A stretch of 64,000 nt of DNA from Falsochrobactrum tianjinense (GTDB lineage: Bacteria > Pseudomonadota > Alphaproteobacteria > Rhizobiales > Rhizobiaceae), in assembly GCF_019100495.1 (NCBI RefSeq), contig NZ_JAHRVA010000008.1:24919-88918 (forward strand), read 5' to 3'. Made by a program: the position numbers and the translations under genes. This document shows, piece after piece, positions 59,254 through 64,000 of this stretch. How positions within the stretch are numbered: position 1 is the stretch's first letter; each line of letters starts with the position of its first letter. The notes below the pieces were generated by a model. The model had not been told where the DNA came from and ran no database searches. It was given only the letters and a program-made list of their open reading frames with translations.

Positions 59254-59264
59254 ACCGCCGTCTA
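59251..59264. promoter_or_regulatory. parS-like palindrome 2 at the repA stop codon
   Basis: TAGAC-CGCC-GTCTA: the same core as 57854-57871 with one changed spacer base (CGCC for TGCC). The first three bases are the repA stop codon, so the site lies at the repA-repB junction, another recognised place for parS in repABC loci. Confidence 0.6.
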
Positions 59265-59317
59265 ATATGGGAAATATGAAATAAAATCAGCGTTATGGCT
59301 GGTTCGAGGACGAAAGA

Positions 59318-60304
59318 ATGGCACGAAAGAATATCTTTAGAAGCGTGATGCAAACGGAAGCGACGGAACCAGAATCCGACGCACCGACTGAAGCCGTATC
59401 GCGCCGGTTCGGAGCCGCCAAATCCCTTTCCGCCTCAATCGATGAACTGGCCAGGCAGGCGTCGCAGCAGCTTGATGGCGAGGCAATCATCGAGCTTGAC
59501 CCCGCTGATCTGGATGCGTCCTTCGTGGCCGACCGTCTGCCGGAAACCGACGACCAGGAATATAGCGAGCTTCTCGAAGCCATTCGCGAACGCGGGCAGG
59601 ATAGCCCTGTGCTCGTCCGCCCGCATCCGCAGACCAGCGGGCGATATATGATCGTTTTCGGCCATCGCCGGGTGCGAGTAGCGCAGGAACTGGGAATAAA
59701 GGTCAGGGCGGTCGTCAAACCCCTCGCGGATCTGGAACATATTCTCAGCCAGGGTCAGGAAAATTCCGCGCGGGCAAATCTGAGCTTTATCGAACGTGTG
59801 TTGTTCGCCGCCCGTCTTGAAGAGCGGCAATTTAGCCGCGAAGCCATACAAGCAGCATTATCGGTCGACTATCAGACCCTTTCGAAGATGCTGACTATAC
59901 CGCGCACTATTCCGGATGACATGCTGCTGGCTATCGGTCCGGCAAAGGGCATCGGTCGCGATCGCTGGCTCGAATTGCGTAAACTGATCGAAATGCCCGG
60001 TAAAGCGGATGCAGCACGCGAACTTATTGCCACCAACTCTTTCAAGGCAGCGCAATCCAGCGCCCGGTTCGAGCAGCTTTACGGCTATCTGAAAGGAGAG
60101 CGGCAAAAGAAACCCGTCACTAAAGCGGATTCGCGTACCGGCGCAATATGGGTTGCCGCCGATAGAAGCGTCAATGTCGTCATCAAGCAAAACAGCAAAG
60201 CTGCAACCCTGGCTTTGAGCGCCGCCAATGGGCACCGTTTTGCGCAATGGATTTCTCGCAATCTGGACACGCTCTATGCGTCGTTCAGAGACGAGGAGAA
60301 GTGA
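59318..60304 (+). CDS. repB: Plasmid/chromid partitioning protein RepB (ParB-type)
   Basis: 328 residues. N-terminal box for RepA contact (MARKNIFRSVMQ), ParB/Srx domain with VLVRPHPQTSGRYMIVFGHRRVRVAQELG in pieces (GHRRVRVA 115-122, the CTP/phosphate-binding box), ENSARANLSFIE (148-159), then an HTH around FSREAIQAALSVDYQTLSKM (172-191) that binds parS. Good site GAGGA. 64 nt after repA. Confidence 0.95.
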   Translation: MARKNIFRSVMQTEATEPESDAPTEAVSRRFGAAKSLSASIDELARQASQQLDGEAIIELDPADLDASFVADRLPETDDQEYSELLEAIRERGQDSPVLVRPHPQTSGRYMIVFGHRRVRVAQELGIKVRAVVKPLADLEHILSQGQENSARANLSFIERVLFAARLEERQFSREAIQAALSVDYQTLSKMLTIPRTIPDDMLLAIGPAKGIGRDRWLELRKLIEMPGKADAARELIATNSFKAAQSSARFEQLYGYLKGERQKKPVTKADSRTGAIWVAADRSVNVVIKQNSKAATLALSAANGHRFAQWISRNLDTLYASFRDEEK

Positions 60305-60409
60305 GTAAGTGTAAGGACGTGGAAACTTATCCCCGCCCGACCAGCGTAAGATAAAAAGGCAAAGGAAGCAGGTGATGGTCACTTGCAGAATTTGAGGAAG
60401 AGGAAACAG

Positions 60410-60467
60410 AGCAAAAGAAAAAGGCCCCCAAACGTCGCCGCGTGGAAGCCCTTCTCATTGGTTTAGC
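60410..60467 (-). ncRNA. Counter-transcribed RNA (ctRNA, incA-type) controlling repC
   Basis: A minus-strand promoter lies between repB and repC: -35 TTGACA (60502-60497), 17-nt spacer, -10 GATTCT (60479-60474), giving a start near 60467. Transcription ends at the terminator 60422-60450, so the RNA is about 55-60 nt, as in other repABC replicons. It is complementary to the repC leader; binding is expected to let a leader hairpin (AAATCCAC 60482-60489 with GTGGATTT 60527-60534, followed by T-rich sequence) attenuate repC expression. This sets copy number and incompatibility. Confidence 0.82.
60422..60450 (-). terminator. Terminator of the repABC antisense RNA
   Basis: On the minus strand GGCTTCC-ACG pairs with CGT-TT-GGGGGCC (allowing two G-U pairs), followed by TTTTTCTTTT. 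This is the 3' stem of the counter-transcribed RNA. Confidence 0.75.
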
Positions 60468-60561
60468 AGCTAGAGAATCGCAAATCCACGAATCACTGTC
60501 AAGTGCAATTAGCGTCTTTTCGGCGGGTGGATTTCTTTTGCCTCGCGTAAGGTGAAAGAAA

Positions 60562-61749
60562 ATGGAGTCTCAATTCGGCTTGACGCCTTTTGGCAGTCAA
60601 AGGATGACGCACGCCTTGTTGGCAGCGCATAGGAAAACGAAAGAAGTTCCGCAAGGTGCTGCTATCGACAAGTGGCAGCTCTATCGCTGGCTTTGTGAAA
60701 GCAAAAACATAATCGGCCTCAATGACCGTACGCTTGCGGTTCTGTCCGCCTTGCTGTCCTTCCATCCCGAAACCATTCTCAATGAGGGCAGCGCGCTGGT
60801 GGTCTTTCCATCAAACAAGCAGCTTTCTCTGCGCGCCCATGGCATGGCAGATGCAACATTGCGTCGGCATCTGGCCGCGCTGGTCGAAGCAGGCCTGATC
60901 AACCGGCAAGATAGCCCGAACGGCAAGCGCTATGCCCGGCGGACAAAATCCGGTGAACTCAAAATCGCTTTCGGCTTTTCCCTTGCACCCCTTCTTGCCC
61001 GCTCGGTGGAGTTTGAAGCGGCAGCGGAACAGGTCAGAGCGGAGAAAGCAGCATTGCGGGAAATCCGCGAGCAACTGACCTTGCTGCGACGCGATATCTC
61101 AAAAATGCTCGACTATGCGATGGAAGAGCGCTTGCCAGGTGCCTGGGACGAGCTGAAAACCCGTTTCAGAACCATTGTCGATACTATTCCCCGTCGTGCC
61201 GCATATGAAGAACTGGCTGTGCTCGTCGAAATGCTGCGCGATATTTACGTTTCAATCAATAAGCTGTTGAATAATCAGGAAAAAGCCGAAGATTTGAGCG
61301 ACAATGAATCTCAAAATGAGCGGCAGCTTAATGAATCAAAACCAGATTCTCATTTTGATAGAAACCTTGCAGAAGTGGATAACAGCCCAGACTCGATAAA
61401 ATCACACCGGTCTGAGGACAGCGGAGTTTCCCTTGACCAGGTTCTTCGTACCTGCCCGGAAATTCACAGCTATGCACCAGTTCCGATACAGCACTGGCCT
61501 GATCTGATCGAAACGGCAGAGAAGGTACGGCACTTCCTCGATATAGACACGAAACTTTATCATATGGCTTTGAAAACGCTAGGAAAAGTGAATACAGCCA
61601 TCGCTATTGCCTATCTTCTTCAGCGTTATGACGAGATCAACTCGACCAGCGGCTATCTACGTATATTGGTAGAAAAAGCAGCCGAGGGAGCGTTTTCGAT
61701 CAAAGCTCTGATGATCAGCGCCGCACATATCCAACGGAGATTGCAATGA
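60562..61749 (+). CDS. repC: Replication initiator RepC
   Basis: 395 residues, usual RepC length; site AAGGTGAAAG upstream. N-terminus LTPFGSQRMTHALLA corresponds to the TTPFGRR start of RepC proteins; winged-helix DNA-binding region about 65-140 (LRRHLAALVEAGLINRQDSPNGKRYARR); C-terminal domain about 300-395. RepC starts replication at an origin inside its own gene. An AT-rich, low-complexity stretch (about 61250-61420, encoding NNQEKAEDLSDNESQNE... in pieces) contains a 10-bp inverted repeat and is the likely origin. Confidence 0.95.
   Translation: MESQFGLTPFGSQRMTHALLAAHRKTKEVPQGAAIDKWQLYRWLCESKNIIGLNDRTLAVLSALLSFHPETILNEGSALVVFPSNKQLSLRAHGMADATLRRHLAALVEAGLINRQDSPNGKRYARRTKSGELKIAFGFSLAPLLARSVEFEAAAEQVRAEKAALREIREQLTLLRRDISKMLDYAMEERLPGAWDELKTRFRTIVDTIPRRAAYEELAVLVEMLRDIYVSINKLLNNQEKAEDLSDNESQNERQLNESKPDSHFDRNLAEVDNSPDSIKSHRSEDSGVSLDQVLRTCPEIHSYAPVPIQHWPDLIETAEKVRHFLDIDTKLYHMALKTLGKVNTAIAIAYLLQRYDEINSTSGYLRILVEKAAEGAFSIKALMISAAHIQRRLQ
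61250..61420. other. Candidate replication origin (oriV) within repC
   Basis: Visibly AT-richer than the rest of repC and coding for a charged, low-complexity linker. Contains TCAAAATGAG (61311-61320) and its exact reverse complement CTCATTTTGA (61349-61358). In studied repABC replicons the origin lies in an AT-rich segment near the middle of repC; assignment here is by analogy. Confidence 0.5.
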
Positions 61750-62006
61750 ATGCTCGGCCAGCAATCACATGAGTGAAAGCGAAACAGCGGATTGTAACTA
61801 GATGAGATCGCAATATCGCTGGTAATCCAGCGCTTCTGGAAACGGAGAATGCCCTGGCAGCAGAAACATTACTCTTGTAATTTTAATTATACATCTGTAT
61901 TTCATCCTTGAGTTCGCTCACGGGGATAAGGCAGAGGAGCCTCCCCGCTAATCGTTCGAGCAGGCAGGCGGAGAATGCCCCGCCTCGTTTTCCAAGGGAG
62001 GAATTG
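61750..62006. other. Region between repC and the sugar-transport operon
   Basis: No gene seen. CGCTGG (61817-61822) and CCAGCG (61827-61832) can form a short hairpin that may end repC transcription, though no T-run follows. The AT-rich stretch about 61870-61905 may contain the promoter of the binding-protein gene. Confidence 0.4.
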
Positions 62007-62951
62007 ATGAAAAAGCTTGCTATGCTGGCGGCGCTTGCCGCTTTCTCGCTGCCATTTTCCGCTGTTGCACAGGATGCGCCCGGCACGGTGAAAAAGGACA
62101 GCTATCGTTTTGTAATCGTACCTAAAGTAGTTCATCCCTGGTTTGACAAGGTGAATGAAGGTGCACAACAGGCGGCTGCGGCGCTCAAGGCACAGACCGG
62201 CGCCAATGTCGAAATCGTTTATTCGGCTCCGCAAAGCGCGGATGTAGTGCAGCAGAATCAGATCATCGACAGTGCTCTCTCGACGCGTCCTGACGGTCTG
62301 GCTATCGATCTGCTCGATCCGTCCGGCAATCGTGCTTCGCTGGAAGAAGCGCAGGGGCAGGAAATCCCGCTGGTGCTGTTCGATTCAGTTCCTCCCGAAG
62401 GTATGACGATCACCCATATCGGATCGGATTTCTGCGAACAGGCCAAGATTGCAGCCCGCCGTCTGGTTGAAGTTCTGGGCGGTGAGGGCGAGGTCGCCAT
62501 CATGATGGGCGTCCCGACCGCACCAAACCATTCGATCCGCGCCGAATGTCATCGTCAGGTCTTCGCCGAGCATCCAGGCATCAAGGTCGTAGCTGAAGGC
62601 ATCGACAATGACAGCATCGAGATTGCCCAGCAGCAGGCAGCTGCTATCATGCAGGCCAACCCGAACCTGAAGGGCTGGGTCGCATCCGACGCAGCTGGTC
62701 CAATCGGCATCGGCCAGGCTATCGTGGAAGCAGGCAAGGAAGGCAAGGTGACGCTGGTCGGCCTCGACAACCTGCCTGAAATGCTCGACATGATCCGCAA
62801 TGGCGTCGCCGATAGCTCGTCCGCCTCGCAGCCCGAATTGCAGGGCTACTGGTCGGTCATGGTTCTGTGGGCACAGGCAACCGGTGCGCCTGTACCGGGC
62901 TATATCGATACCGGCAACGCCTTCCTGACCAAGGAAAACGTAGGCGACTGA
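62007..62951 (+). CDS. Sugar ABC transporter substrate-binding protein, ribose type (Peripla_BP_4)
   Basis: 314 residues from ATG 62007 with GGGAGG; a longer frame upstream is not supported. Signal peptide MKKLAMLAALAAFSLPFSAVAQ (about 1-22, cleaved after AVA). Family features: VHPWFDKVNEGAQQAAAAL (about 44-62), DGLAIDLLDPSG (about 110-121), PNHSIRAECHRQVF (about 172-185), GWVASDAAGPIGIGQAI and VTLVGLDNLPEML (about 249-261). Periplasmic receptor of a CUT2-type importer whose ATPase gene follows. Pentose, polyol or inositol-like substrate; exact sugar not determined. Confidence 0.9.
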   Translation: MKKLAMLAALAAFSLPFSAVAQDAPGTVKKDSYRFVIVPKVVHPWFDKVNEGAQQAAAALKAQTGANVEIVYSAPQSADVVQQNQIIDSALSTRPDGLAIDLLDPSGNRASLEEAQGQEIPLVLFDSVPPEGMTITHIGSDFCEQAKIAARRLVEVLGGEGEVAIMMGVPTAPNHSIRAECHRQVFAEHPGIKVVAEGIDNDSIEIAQQQAAAIMQANPNLKGWVASDAAGPIGIGQAIVEAGKEGKVTLVGLDNLPEMLDMIRNGVADSSSASQPELQGYWSVMVLWAQATGAPVPGYIDTGNAFLTKENVGD

Positions 62952-62971
62952 TCCTTTCCGATCATGTTGCT

Positions 62972-63001
62972 GGAGCACGGGTTGTTCCCGTGCTCCCTTT
63001 T
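62972..63001 (+). terminator. Stem-loop with T-run after the sugar-binding-protein gene
   Basis: GGAGCACGGG (62972-62981), loop TTGTT, CCCGTGCTCC (62987-62996), then CTTTT. Ten perfect pairs, 21 nt after the stop; it looks like a partial terminator that would lower ATPase/permease expression relative to the binding protein. Confidence 0.75.
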
Positions 63002-63029
63002 GCAAATATATTGTCCAGGATGTCCATCT

Positions 63030-64000
63030 ATGGCTTATCTTGAAACACGCGGATTAGGCCGGGACTTTCCCGGCGTTACCGCACTGGACGACGTCGATCT
63101 AGAGATCGAACTGGGTCGCACGCATATTCTCGCAGGCGAAAACGGCGCGGGTAAATCGACGCTGGTGAAGATATTGACGGGAACCGATAGCGCTTCGCGC
63201 GGTCAGGTATTCATCGATGGCCGCGACCCGGTTTCCGAACCCGCCCTTTACAAGAATGTCGCCTATGTTCCGCAGGAATTGACCTTATTTCCGCAAATGA
63301 GCGTTGCCGAAAATCTATTCATGCCGTTCAACCGGACGGGACATGGCGGTTTTCTGGTCAATCGCAGCTCTTTAATGGAAGAAGCCAAAACCTATCTCGA
63401 CCGGTTCGGGATCGAAGCACGTCCGCAGGATCTGGTAGCGAACATATCGGTCTCCGACCAGCAGCTTTTGCAGATCGCCCGCGCCTGCACCAATTCCGAA
63501 ATGAAGGTGCTTATCCTTGACGAGCCTACTTCGTCGCTAACGCGGGTCGAAGTGGAGCGCGTCTTCAAAGTTATACGCGGCCTGCTGGATCGTGATCATG
63601 CCATCGTCTTCATCAGCCACAAAATGGATGAAGTCTTTCAAATCGGCGACGATTATACGGTCCTGCGCAATGGCCTGAAGATCGAAAGCGGCAAAATCAA
63701 CGATGTAACCGAAGCCGATCTGATCCGTGCCATGTCCGGTCGCGATCTGGCATTGGACGAGCACCTACGGCCCGCTGCCCCCACCGATGAAACCATCATG
63801 GAAGTGCGCGGCCTTTCCGGTCCTCGTTTCGAGAATATCAGCTTCGATCTGCGCAAGGGCGAAATCCTTGGTTTCGCAGGACTGGTCGGGGCAGGGCGCT
63901 CCGAAGTCATGCAGACGATCTTCGGTTATTTGAAGGCAACGGCTGGAAAGGTGAAGATTGAGGGCAAGGACTGGGCGCTCAACGACACGTCGCGTTCGGT
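63030..64000 (+). CDS. Sugar ABC transporter ATP-binding protein, RbsA/MglA family (5' part)
   Basis: Frame starts at ATG 63030 (MAYLETRGLGRDFPGVTALDD), with AGGA upstream, and is open at the right edge; 323 codons visible. First ATPase domain: Walker A GENGAGKST (about 36-44), VPQELTLFPQMSVAENLF, signature-equivalent ISVSDQQLLQIARA (about 139-152; the usual LSVGQ/LSxAxxQ form of CUT2 ATPases), Walker B VLILDEPTSSL (about 159-169), His in FISHKMDEV. The second, degenerate ATPase domain begins about residue 250 (IMEVRGLSGPRF, then GFAGLVGAGRSEVMQ as P-loop). Powers import of the sugar bound by the 62007-62951 protein. Confidence 0.93.
   Translation, partial: MAYLETRGLGRDFPGVTALDDVDLEIELGRTHILAGENGAGKSTLVKILTGTDSASRGQVFIDGRDPVSEPALYKNVAYVPQELTLFPQMSVAENLFMPFNRTGHGGFLVNRSSLMEEAKTYLDRFGIEARPQDLVANISVSDQQLLQIARACTNSEMKVLILDEPTSSLTRVEVERVFKVIRGLLDRDHAIVFISHKMDEVFQIGDDYTVLRNGLKIESGKINDVTEADLIRAMSGRDLALDEHLRPAAPTDETIMEVRGLSGPRFENISFDLRKGEILGFAGLVGAGRSEVMQTIFGYLKATAGKVKIEGKDWALNDTSRS

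Noticed and set aside
1-64000. CRISPR array, tRNA or rRNA genes, complete insertion sequence
   Set aside because: No regularly spaced direct repeats, no cloverleaf or rRNA segments were noticed; all transposase sequences seen are broken.

Overview
The window looks like part of a secondary replicon (chromid or megaplasmid) of an alphaproteobacterium of the Hyphomicrobiales, most plausibly Brucellaceae (Brucella/Ochrobactrum-like). The main evidence is a complete repABC replication/partition operon at 58.06-61.75 kb, with its antisense RNA between repB and repC. The dense accessory catabolic content, nearly all ABC importers with dedicated oxidoreductases, is typical of such replicons. Taxonomy is inferred from gene content, not from a database match.

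Layout. 0-0.6 kb: 3' end of a polyamine-type binding-protein gene. 1.0-3.4 kb (minus): a fucose-type sugar oxidation set (aldose dehydrogenase, FucU mutarotase, lactonase). 3.6-9.9 kb (minus): amino-acid-type ABC importer, HpcH/HpaI aldolase, SDR dehydrogenase, FCD-type GntR repressor and RraA-like protein, with matching operators in two promoters. 10.2-10.6 kb: an IS6 transposase relic and one copy of a dispersed repeat. 10.8-20.6 kb: DadA-like oxidase with divergent Lrp regulator, then a GNAT/class III aminotransferase/Dpp-type peptide importer operon (minus). 20.9-22.9 kb (plus): HAD hydrolase and PuuB-like amine oxidase. 22.9-29.5 kb (minus): two aldehyde dehydrogenases, a tartrate/D-malate-type dehydrogenase, cupin, GhrA-like reductase and M20 deacylase. 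29.7-39.6 kb: second GNAT, LysR regulator, Pot-type importer, second HAD plus PuuB-like oxidase pair, and a GMC oxidoreductase. 39.6-39.9 kb: a decayed copy of a repC leader. 40.0-54.4 kb: GntR, a small-molecule kinase, an ETNPPL/PHYKPL-like PLP phospho-lyase, gamma-glutamyltransferase, IclR, three M20-type amidohydrolases and a complete branched-chain-amino-acid-type (Liv) importer. 54.5-56.0 kb: EamA transporter and cupin. 56.0-57.3 kb: relics of IS110 and IS6 elements. 57.3-61.8 kb: repABC with parS-like palindromes. 62.0-64.0 kb: ribose-type sugar binding protein and the start of its ATPase.

How the genes work together. The window is mostly a nitrogen/carbon scavenging region: six binding-protein genes, four complete ABC import systems and two partial ones, each beside oxidases, dehydrogenases or amidases that would process the imported compound. 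Two points stand out. First, GNAT, HAD and PuuB-like oxidase recur as a set beside two unrelated importers. Second, the 40.8-54.4 kb block resembles an undescribed route in which imported N-acyl or gamma-glutamyl conjugates of an amino-alcohol (5-hydroxylysine or ethanolamine are candidates) are deacylated in the cytoplasm, phosphorylated and then cleaved by a PLP phospho-lyase. Other points of note are a stem-loop 10-30 nt after every binding-protein gene, and a repC-leader fossil about 20 kb from the live repABC locus.
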